A stretch of DNA of 5,657 bases. Origin: DAOTZU01 sp034433995 (GTDB lineage Bacteria; Chloroflexota; Anaerolineae; UBA1429). Positions 1 to 4,918 of this stretch are shown here, in pieces; the stretch's first letter is position 1; each line of letters opens with the position of its first letter. The notes beneath the pieces were generated by a model. The model did not search any database, was not told where the DNA came from, and worked only from the letters and a program-made list of their open reading frames with translations. The stretch is taken from assembly GCA_034433995.1 (NCBI GenBank), contig DAOTZU010000134.1, positions 1 through 5,657 on the forward strand. Direction: 5' to 3'. A program made the position numbers and the translations under genes.

Positions 1-286
1 GGATCGTCCGCGCAAAGAATGTGAGCTCATCTCTGTGTTGCAGGACCAACAGCCGCGCCATGGCCACCGGCCGGCGGCGGAGGCCCACCAGGAACACCCC
101 GCGCAAGCCGAGGCCGCGCAGCCACACGAGGCTGGGCTCGCGCTCCAGGAGCTCCGTCGGCTCCTCGCGTCCTGGCGGCCAATAGACCCAACGCGAGAAG
201 GCCAGCAAGCGGCTGATGGCCGCGAGATCCTCCGTCATCCCCCGGCGCAGGGTGTAACCCTCAAGGCGGGAACCTGTGTCTCTCAT
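1..286 (-). CDS. GNAT-like N-acetyltransferase, N-terminal part (runs off left edge)
   Basis: Partial gene: about 95 codons are visible from an ATG at 286 and the reading frame stays open to the window edge. The protein begins MRDTGSRLEGYTLRRGMTED. The run YTLRRGMTEDLAAISRLL resembles the first strand and helix of GNAT acyltransferases (xxIRpatxxDlxaIxxLl). A later VFLVGLRRRPVAMARLLVL segment could be the next strands. The acetyl-CoA binding loop would lie outside the window, so catalytic assignment cannot be checked and the substrate is unknown. The start is supported by AGG at 295-297, 8 nt upstream. The gene begins 33 nt after the comEA stop, in the same frame and strand, so it is probably the third gene of the pepA-comEA unit. 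The family call is inference from a short N-terminal pattern; it could be another alpha/beta protein. Confidence 0.5.
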   Translation of the reverse strand, partial: MRDTGSRLEGYTLRRGMTEDLAAISRLLAFSRWVYWPPGREEPTELLEREPSLVWLRGLGLRGVFLVGLRRRPVAMARLLVLQHRDELTFFARTI

Positions 287-319
287 CCCCTCATCCTGGC
301 CGCCCTTGCGCCGGCCGGA

Positions 320-928
320 TCAGCGCACCGTGATCTGCCCTTTGATCTGCTCATAGCGCCCCTGGCCGATCCCCGCGACCTCCATGATCTGCTCCGGAGA
401 GGCAAAGGGGCCATGCTCCTCGCGGTAGGCGACGATGCGTTGCGCCAGGGCCGGCCCGATCCCCGGCAGGCTCTCCAGCTCGGCCGCCGAGGCGGTGTTG
501 ATGTTTATCGTCCCCGCCGCGCTTGGCGCTCCCGAGGCGCTGGCCTGCTGGGGCGCGGCGCCTCCCAGGGGCGTGGGCGCGGGCGGTGGCGGCGTGCCGC
601 GCTTGGGAATGTAGACCTGTTGGCCATCGCGCAGCAGGTCGGCCAGGTTCACGGCCTCGGCGTCGGCCTCCTCGCTCAGCCCGCCTGCGGCCTCCACCGC
701 GTGGGCCAGGCGGCTGGCCGGCGGCAGGGCATAGAGCCCTGGATGTTGCACCGCGCCCACGATATACACCTGTAGCGGCGCCGGGGTCGCCGTGGGCGCC
801 GCCGTCGGCTGGGTGAGCAGGATCGGCTCCGGCCGCGGGCGGCGCTCATAAGCGATATAGCCCCCAAAGAGGATGGCATAGATCAAGGTGAGGATGAGAT
901 AGCCGCGATAGCGCATCCACTTGTCCAT
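320..928 (-). CDS. comEA: ComEA-type DNA-binding competence protein (SLBB + helix-hairpin-helix)
   Basis: Membrane-anchored DNA receptor of the natural-transformation machinery; it binds incoming double-stranded DNA outside the cytoplasmic membrane. With the start at 928 it is 202 aa. It has a short basic N-terminus, one transmembrane helix at about residues 9-27, then a Pro/Thr/Ala linker (about 31-51). An SLBB domain follows at about 52-110 (VYIVGAVQHPG, AVEAAGG, GQQVYIPKRG), then a second Pro/Ala linker (about 112-138). The C-terminal tandem helix-hairpin-helix domain spans 140-202 and has the family hallmarks ININTAS, LPGIGPALAQRI (154-165) and VAGIGQGRYEQIK (184-196). The ATG at 928 is preferred because AAGGG lies 9 nt upstream and the anchor then starts at residue 9. 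TTG at 967 and ATG at 964 are in-frame alternatives adding 13 or 12 residues. It lies 70 nt after pepA. The usual partner comEC is not in the window. Confidence 0.9.
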   Translation of the reverse strand: MDKWMRYRGYLILTLIYAILFGGYIAYERRPRPEPILLTQPTAAPTATPAPLQVYIVGAVQHPGLYALPPASRLAHAVEAAGGLSEEADAEAVNLADLLRDGQQVYIPKRGTPPPPAPTPLGGAAPQQASASGAPSAAGTININTASAAELESLPGIGPALAQRIVAYREEHGPFASPEQIMEVAGIGQGRYEQIKGQITVR

Positions 929-998
929 GCTGATGAACCCTTGCGCCGCGTCCAGCGCCACCATCAACGCCCACCATGGGCCAGACTACAGCGCCCGT

Positions 999-2510
999 TT
1001 AGCCTTTGCTCCCCTCGGCAAGATCCCGCAGCCATTGCACCACCAGGCGCAAGCCGGTAGCTGTGGCACCTTTGACGTAATACCCCTGGGTTTTCTCCGC
1101 CCAGGCCGTGCCGGCGATATCCAGGTGGGCCCACGGATAGCCGGCGATGAACTTGCTCAGAAACATGCCGCCGGTGATGGCCCCCGCCGGGCGCCCGCCG
1201 GTGTTCTTGATATCGGCCACGTCGCTCTTGATCTGCTCGCCGTACTCCTCGTACAGAGGCAGCTCCCAGGCTTTTTCGCCGGTGGTGGCCGCGGCCTTCA
1301 GCAGGGCCTGCACCAAGACGGGATCGTTGCCCATCAGGCCGCTGGTGACATGCCCCAGGGCGGTGACGCAGGCGCCGGTCAGTGTGGCCAGATCCACCAC
1401 AGCCTTGGGCTGGTAGCGCTTGGCATAGGCCAGGGCATCGGCCAGGATCAGGCGGCCCTCGGCGTCGGTGCTGATCACCTCGATGGTGAGCCCCGCCAGC
1501 GACTTGAGCACGTCGCCGGGCTTGTAGGCGCGGCCGTCGGGGAGGTTCTCCGTGGCCGGCACCAGCCCCACCACATGCAGGGGCAATTGCAGGGCCGCCA
1601 CCACGCGCATCACCCCCAGGACGATGGCCGCGCCGGACATGTCGTCCTTCATGGCCTCCATGCCTTCGCTCGGCTTTAGCGAGATGCCGCCGGAATCGAA
1701 GGTGATCCCTTTGCCCACCACCACATAGGTGGGCAGATCGGCTCGCTCGGCGTTATGTTCCAGGATAATGAACTTGGGCGGCTCGGCAGACCCTTGGGCC
1801 ACCCCCAAGAGGGCGCCCATGCCCAGTTGGGCCATCTGTTCCCGATCCAGCACCTGGCAGCGCAGCCCCCTCTCGGCGGCCATCTGTTCGGCCTTCTGGG
1901 CCAAAATGGTGGGCGTGAGATAATTCGCCGGCTGGTTGACCATATCCCGCGCCCAACAAACCGCCTCGCCGATGATGCGTCCCGCGAGGGCCCCTTGCTC
2001 CGTCGGGGCCAAGGCCTCCGGCGACCATTGCACCAGGGTCAGCGCCTCCAAGGGCGGCTCGGCCTCGGCCTCGGTCTTGTGCGCGGCAAAGGTGTAGCTG
2101 CCCAAAAGCGTCCCCTCCACCACCGCCTGAGCCGCCACGGAGATGCCCAGCCCCGCCGCCCCCGCGCCGTGGACGATGGAATGGTACCGGGTGACCCGCA
2201 GTTTGCGCACCGCCCGTGCCACCGTCGCCGCAACCCGACGCACGGTGTCGAGGGAGAACTTGTCCTGCTCCCCCAGGCCCACCAGGAGCACCCGTTTGGC
2301 CGGGATGGCGCCCCGCGGATAAAGGACCGCCACTTCCTCCAATTTGCCGCTGAAATCTCCCGCGGCGATCAGCTCGCTGATCGCCCCGCCCAAGGCACGA
2401 TCCACCGCCCCCGTCGCGCCGCCGGGCGAGGTAACCCCTTGGAAGAGATTGACCACGATCAGTTCCGAAGGAACCTCTTGAATGGCGCCTTGCGCAACCT
2501 GAATCTCCAT
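999..2510 (-). CDS. pepA: Leucyl aminopeptidase, M17 family
   Basis: Cytosolic two-metal aminopeptidase that removes N-terminal residues, classically Leu, from peptides during protein turnover and peptide use; the family forms hexamers. Length is 503 aa from the ATG at 2510. The N-terminal alpha/beta domain covers about residues 1-160 and the catalytic domain about 165-495. Metal ligands and catalytic residues are all present and collinear with E. coli PepA at a constant offset of three: K267, D272 and K279 in VGKGITFDSGGISLK, D290 in KDDMSGAA, then D349, E351 and R353 in STDAEGRLILAD. The M17 signature normally reads NTDAEGRL; here Ser replaces the first Asn, which is not a metal ligand. An ATG at 2516 directly abuts AGGAGG, leaving no spacing, whereas the ATG at 2510 is 6 nt from it, so 2510 is chosen. 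It is first in the minus-strand unit with comEA downstream. Some PepA proteins also bind DNA, but nothing here shows that. Confidence 0.96.
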   Translation of the reverse strand: MEIQVAQGAIQEVPSELIVVNLFQGVTSPGGATGAVDRALGGAISELIAAGDFSGKLEEVAVLYPRGAIPAKRVLLVGLGEQDKFSLDTVRRVAATVARAVRKLRVTRYHSIVHGAGAAGLGISVAAQAVVEGTLLGSYTFAAHKTEAEAEPPLEALTLVQWSPEALAPTEQGALAGRIIGEAVCWARDMVNQPANYLTPTILAQKAEQMAAERGLRCQVLDREQMAQLGMGALLGVAQGSAEPPKFIILEHNAERADLPTYVVVGKGITFDSGGISLKPSEGMEAMKDDMSGAAIVLGVMRVVAALQLPLHVVGLVPATENLPDGRAYKPGDVLKSLAGLTIEVISTDAEGRLILADALAYAKRYQPKAVVDLATLTGACVTALGHVTSGLMGNDPVLVQALLKAAATTGEKAWELPLYEEYGEQIKSDVADIKNTGGRPAGAITGGMFLSKFIAGYPWAHLDIAGTAWAEKTQGYYVKGATATGLRLVVQWLRDLAEGSKG

Positions 2511-2516
2511 GAGCAT

Positions 2517-2522
2517 CCTCCT
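2517..2522 (-). promoter_or_regulatory. Ribosome binding site of pepA (decides start)
   Basis: The minus strand reads AGGAGG, a perfect Shine-Dalgarno sequence, followed at once by ATGCTCATG. The first ATG (2516) would have zero spacing; the second (2510) has 6 nt, the usual distance. This selects the start giving MEIQVAQG. Confidence 0.8.
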
Positions 2523-2538
2523 GGCAAGCTTGATCTGA

Positions 2539-2576
2539 GCGATGGAGCTATACTATCATGATCCTGGGTCCATCGC
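2539..2576. repeat. 8-bp inverted repeat across the pepA promoter
   Basis: GCGATGGA (2539-2546) and its exact complement TCCATCGC (2569-2576) are separated by 22 nt. One arm overlaps the candidate pepA -35 box and the other the predicted transcription start, a placement suited to a repressor. An arm of 8 bp can occur by chance, so an operator role is speculative. Confidence 0.35.
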
Positions 2577-2578
2577 AA
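2550..2578 (-). promoter_or_regulatory. Candidate sigma70-type promoter for pepA
   Basis: On the minus strand, TTGCGA (2578-2573, 4/6 match to TTGACA) is separated by 17 nt from TAGTAT (2555-2550, 4/6 match to TATAAT). Transcription would begin near 2543, giving a leader of about 33 nt to the ATG at 2510. The -35 box overlaps the right arm of an inverted repeat and lies just left of the palindrome array. It is the best box pair seen upstream of pepA, but a modest match. Confidence 0.4.
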
Positions 2579-2586
2579 GGCCCAGA

Positions 2587-2639
2587 GCAGCTAACAGGTC
2601 CATGCAGACCTGACAGGTCTTCCGAGACCTGTCAGGTCT
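2587..2639. repeat. Tandem palindrome array, unit AGACCTGWCAGGTCT, 19-nt period
   Basis: Two full 15-bp palindromes sit at 2606-2620 (centre A2613) and 2625-2639 (centre T2632), separated by TCCG. Each has 7-bp perfect arms AGACCTG/CAGGTCT. Because the central bases are complementary, the two copies also form one perfect 16-bp inverted repeat with a 4-nt loop (2605-2640). A third, decayed unit is visible one period to the left: CAGGTCC at 2595-2601 (6/7 of the right arm) about centre 2594, with only 3/7 of the left arm (2587-2593). Neither strand shows a T-run after the hairpin, so it does not look like an intrinsic terminator. It lies between the two divergent candidate promoters. It could be an operator bound by a dimeric regulator, or a member of a dispersed palindromic repeat family. 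The array is certain; its role is unknown. Confidence 0.9.
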
Positions 2640-2664
2640 GGGTTTGCCGGCGACCGACAAGGTT

Positions 2665-2692
2665 TTGACAGGGCGCCGAATATGTCTAGACT
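2665..2692 (+). promoter_or_regulatory. Candidate sigma70-type promoter for the sigma factor operon
   Basis: TTGACA (2665-2670, perfect -35) is followed after 16 nt by TAGACT (2687-2692, 4/6 match to TATAAT). Transcription would begin near 2699, giving a leader of about 80 nt before the start at 2782. The upstream edge lies 25 nt right of the palindrome array. This suggests that the housekeeping sigma factor drives the operon. Confidence 0.5.
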
Positions 2693-2700
2693 GAACATGC

Positions 2701-2720
2701 CCGGCGGGGGCAGCCGCCGG
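2701..2720 (+). other. GC-only hairpin at the 5' end of the sigma operon leader
   Basis: CCGGCGG (2701-2707) pairs perfectly with CCGCCGG (2714-2720) around the 6-nt loop GGGCAG. It would lie almost at the predicted transcription start and could stabilise the mRNA 5' end. There is no T-run, so it is not a terminator. A chance GC-rich palindrome is possible. Confidence 0.35.
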
Positions 2721-2781
2721 CTGGGCAGAGGACGCAACTTGCCTTGTTCTTGGGTGTTGGTCATAAAGGCCGAGTGGAACG

Positions 2782-3339
2782 ATGGGCGATCAAGAGGACC
2801 AGGAGCTGATCGAGTTTGCCAAGGATAATCCGGATCTCTTTGGCGAGCTCTATGAGCGGTACGTGGATCGCATCTATAATTATATCTACCACCGGGTGGG
2901 CAACGTGCATGATGCCGAGGACCTCACCTCCCGGACCTTTTTCCGCGCCCTCTCGCATCTGCAGCATTACGAGGACAAGGGGGTGCCCTTCTCCGCCTGG
3001 CTGTACCGCATCGCCCACAATTTGGTGGCCAACTGGCACCGCGACCGCAAGCGCCGGCCGGTGGTGGCCTTGGATGATGTCATCATCCGGGGATTGCTTG
3101 AGGAGCACCCGGAGGCGGTGACCCAGACCCAAGATAACGTGCGTTACCTGCGCGAGGCCATTCGCAAGCTTGATCCTGATCGTCAGAGCTTGCTCGTGCT
3201 CAAATTTAGCGAAGGTCTTTCCAACGCCGAGATCGGCAACATCTTGGGGCGCAGCGAGGGGGCGATCAAATCCCTTTATCATCGCACCTTGTTGGCCCTG
3301 CGCAATGAGCTTTTGAAAAAGGGGTTGGATATCGAATGA
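2782..3339 (+). CDS. ECF-family RNA polymerase sigma factor
   Basis: Alternative sigma-70 family factor that directs RNA polymerase to a dedicated promoter set. At 185 aa it has the length and two-domain build of the ECF group. Region sigma2 spans about residues 18-90: LFGELYERYVDRIYNYI, DAEDLTSRTFFRAL (core binding, 44-57), then FSAWLYRIAHNLVANWHRD (-10 recognition, 70-88). A linker of about 30 residues leads to sigma4 at about 119-175, with LDPDRQSLLVLKF and the helix-turn-helix LSNAEIGNILGRSEGAIKSL (146-165). No sigma1.1 or sigma3 domain is present. The ATG at 2782 has only a weak upstream site (AAAGG at 2766-2770, 11 nt away). Its TGA overlaps the ATG of the next gene, indicating translational coupling with a likely regulator. 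The ECF subgroup and target promoters cannot be told from this sequence. The ECF call is firm. Confidence 0.95.
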   Translation: MGDQEDQELIEFAKDNPDLFGELYERYVDRIYNYIYHRVGNVHDAEDLTSRTFFRALSHLQHYEDKGVPFSAWLYRIAHNLVANWHRDRKRRPVVALDDVIIRGLLEEHPEAVTQTQDNVRYLREAIRKLDPDRQSLLVLKFSEGLSNAEIGNILGRSEGAIKSLYHRTLLALRNELLKKGLDIE

Positions 3340-3692
3340 AGACCCAAGGAGATGCACGCCAAGCATCCCGGCGCCACGCGCCGCTGGGCGAGCGGCTGCG
3401 TCTGCGCCGCCCACATTGGGGGCTGCGACCACGCCCCAAGGCCATCCTCTTGCCGCTGGAGCACGCGGTGGAGAGCGCGTTGCGCCCGGTGGAGCCGCCG
3501 GCGCAGTTCCGCGCCCGGCTGCGCAACGACCTGGCCTTTGCCCTGCAACGCCGCGTGGGCGGGCTGGTGGTGGAATATCCCAGGCCCATCCGGGAAAGCG
3601 TCATCCTGGGAGTGGCCGCGGGGGCGTTGGCCATGCTCATCGCCACCCTCGTGCTGGTTTTCCGCTCGCGCCTCGCCGGCGTGGGGCGCTAA
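3336..3692 (+). CDS. Small one-helix membrane protein, candidate regulator of the ECF sigma factor
   Basis: Protein of 118 aa that I do not recognise by family. The ATG overlaps the sigma factor stop (ATGA at 3336-3339), a strong sign of translational coupling, and GGGG at 3321-3324 could serve as its ribosome binding site. Residues 1-35 are very basic (many Arg). Residues 36-75 look helical and contain PLEHAVESALRPVEPPAQFRARL, a proline hinge and amphipathic segment. Residues 88-109 form one hydrophobic transmembrane helix ending in Arg. The basic N-terminus predicts that the bulk faces the cytoplasm. There is no cysteine, so it cannot be a zinc-binding ZAS-type anti-sigma factor (HxxxCxxC). 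Its position next to an ECF gene and its topology fit a membrane-tethered anti-sigma factor, but this is inference from context. With almost no residues outside the membrane it would have no obvious extracytoplasmic sensor. Confidence 0.75.
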   Translation: MKTQGDARQASRRHAPLGERLRLRRPHWGLRPRPKAILLPLEHAVESALRPVEPPAQFRARLRNDLAFALQRRVGGLVVEYPRPIRESVILGVAAGALAMLIATLVLVFRSRLAGVGR

Positions 3693-3715
3693 CAGCATTC
3701 CATCCTTAACGCACC

Positions 3716-3721
3716 AGGAGA
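3716..3721 (+). promoter_or_regulatory. Ribosome binding site supporting the TTG start of fabH
   Basis: AGGAGA at 3716-3721 lies 7 nt before TTG at 3729. No nearby in-frame ATG exists; the first internal Met is residue 56, inside the conserved fold. The site and the conserved HITGWGKYIPP N-terminus together fix the start at this rare codon. Confidence 0.75.
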
Positions 3722-3728
3722 ACAGCCC

Positions 3729-4859
3729 TTGAACCCTTATGCCCACATTACCGGCTGGGGCAAATACATTCCGCCGACGGTGTTGACCAATGCGGACCTG
3801 GCCGAGCTGGTGGATACCAGCGACCAATGGATCGTAGAACATACGGGCATTCGCGAGCGGCACATTGCCGTCGGCGAGGAGACGGTGGTGACCATGTCGG
3901 CCCAGGCGGCGCGTCAGGCGCTGAGTGTGGCCGGGCGCACGGCGGATGACCTGGATCTGATCATCGTCTCCACCTCCTCGCCCGATCGGCAACTCCCCGG
4001 CGCGGCGCCCATGTTGCAGGCCGCCCTGGGCGCGAGCCGCGCAGCAGCCTTTGACCTGCGCTCCGGCTGCTCCGGTTTTCTCTATGCGTTGGCCGTGGCG
4101 CGCCAGTTCATCGCCTGTGGCACCTATCGGTGCATCCTGGTGGTGGGGGCGGAGATCGTCTCGCGCAACACCAACTGGCAAGATCGCCGCACCTGCGTCC
4201 TCTTTGGCGATGGCGCGGGGGCGGTGGTGGTGGAGGCCAACGAGGCGCCGGGCGGCATCTTGCACACGGCCATGGGCACCCAGGGCAAGGATTACGACGC
4301 CCTCACCGTCAAGGCGGGGGGGAGCGAATATCCCATGTGCGCCGCGACCTATGCGCGTCGCTGGAACACCATCGAGCTGGATGGCCAGCGGACGGCCTCC
4401 TTTGCCGTGCGCACCCTCTTGCGGCAGAGCACCCAGGCGGTGACCAACGCCGGCCTCGCCTGGCCCGATATCGAGCTGTTCATCCCTCACCAGGCCAACC
4501 TGCGGTTGATCGAATTGGCCGCGGAGAAACTGGGACTATCCCTGGAGCGCGTCTTTGTGAATGTGGACCGCTACGCCAACCTCTCTGCCGCCTCGGTGGC
4601 GGTGGCCCTGTGCGAGGCAGCGGAACAGGGCCGGCTGCATCCGGGCGACCATGTGCTCCTGGTAGCTTTTGGCGCCGGGCTATCTTGGGCGGCGGTGGTG
4701 GTGCAATGGGGCGCGGCCGCCGCGGGGAGTGGCCCCTCCCGCTGGCGCCGCTTTGGGCAGCGGCTGCGGCAACGGTTTGCCGGGTGGCTCTTGGGCTTTC
4801 GCCTGGCGCTGTATGAGCTGGCTCGGCGGCGCAAGGGGCGCAAAAAGGCCAAACGCTGA
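3729..4859 (+). CDS. fabH: 3-oxoacyl-ACP synthase III (FabH-type) with basic C-terminal extension
   Basis: Condensing enzyme that joins an acyl-CoA primer to malonyl-ACP to start type II fatty acid synthesis. It is 376 aa, against about 317-330 for typical FabH. The thiolase fold covers about residues 4-328. The catalytic triad is intact: C114 in RSGCSGFLYALA, H254 in FIPHQANLRLIE and N284 in RYANLSAAS. VDTSDQWIVEHTGIRERHI (28-46) and LFGDGAGAVVVE are typical. Two things are odd. First, the Asn motif reads YANLSAAS where FabH usually has YGNTSAAS. Second, residues 329-376 form a tail with 16 Lys/Arg among the last 39 positions around a hydrophobic stretch (FAGWLLGFRLALY, 350-362), which could lie along the membrane. 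The start is TTG with a good ribosome binding site, 36 nt after the small membrane protein gene, so it is probably in the sigma factor operon. A FabH-like synthase of a specialised lipid or polyketide pathway is an alternative. Confidence 0.9.
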   Translation: MNPYAHITGWGKYIPPTVLTNADLAELVDTSDQWIVEHTGIRERHIAVGEETVVTMSAQAARQALSVAGRTADDLDLIIVSTSSPDRQLPGAAPMLQAALGASRAAAFDLRSGCSGFLYALAVARQFIACGTYRCILVVGAEIVSRNTNWQDRRTCVLFGDGAGAVVVEANEAPGGILHTAMGTQGKDYDALTVKAGGSEYPMCAATYARRWNTIELDGQRTASFAVRTLLRQSTQAVTNAGLAWPDIELFIPHQANLRLIELAAEKLGLSLERVFVNVDRYANLSAASVAVALCEAAEQGRLHPGDHVLLVAFGAGLSWAAVVVQWGAAAAGSGPSRWRRFGQRLRQRFAGWLLGFRLALYELARRRKGRKKAKR

Positions 4860-4869
4860 ACCGGCCAAG

Positions 4870-4914
4870 AAAAAAGACCCCTCCCGGCGTTCTCCGGGAG
4901 GGGTCCTCGTTTTT
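4870..4914. terminator. Bidirectional intrinsic terminator between convergent genes
   Basis: A perfect 12-bp stem, GACCCCTCCCGG (4876-4887) with CCGGGAGGGGTC (4894-4905), encloses a 6-nt loop. On the minus strand it is followed directly by six T (4875-4870), a textbook terminator for the ABC transporter gene, whose stop is 13 nt from the stem. On the plus strand a T5 run (4910-4914) follows after 4 nt, enough to end the fabH operon. Confidence 0.92.
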
Positions 4915-4918
4915 GGGC

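Noticed and set aside
929..998. Terminator or extra promoter between pepA and comEA
   Set aside because: Only weak short complementarity and no T-run were seen, and no convincing -35/-10 pair; co-transcription is the simpler reading.
921..1679. 252-codon plus-strand open frame opposite the pepA 3' half and comEA start
   Set aside because: It spans two well-supported genes on the other strand and shows no protein-like motif; it is a GC-driven shadow.
1755..2561. 268-codon open frame on the plus strand opposite pepA
   Set aside because: Its translation is His/Arg/Gly-rich with no domain, and the PepA frame on the other strand is conserved throughout.
2605..2640. The 16-bp hairpin as an intrinsic terminator
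   Set aside because: No T-run follows on either strand, and it lies upstream of both divergent genes, so there is nothing to terminate.
2734..2762. ECF-like autoregulatory promoter: GCAACTT then GGTC upstream of the sigma gene
   Set aside because: Spacing from AACTT to GTC is 19 nt, longer than the usual 15-17, and the leader would be only about 13 nt. The TTGACA promoter at 2665 is a better match.
3279..4490. 403-codon open frame on the minus strand, antisense to fabH and the small membrane protein
   Set aside because: Its translation is rich in Gly, Arg, His and Ala with no recognisable domain, and the opposite strand encodes a clear FabH. Long antisense frames are expected in GC-rich coding DNA.
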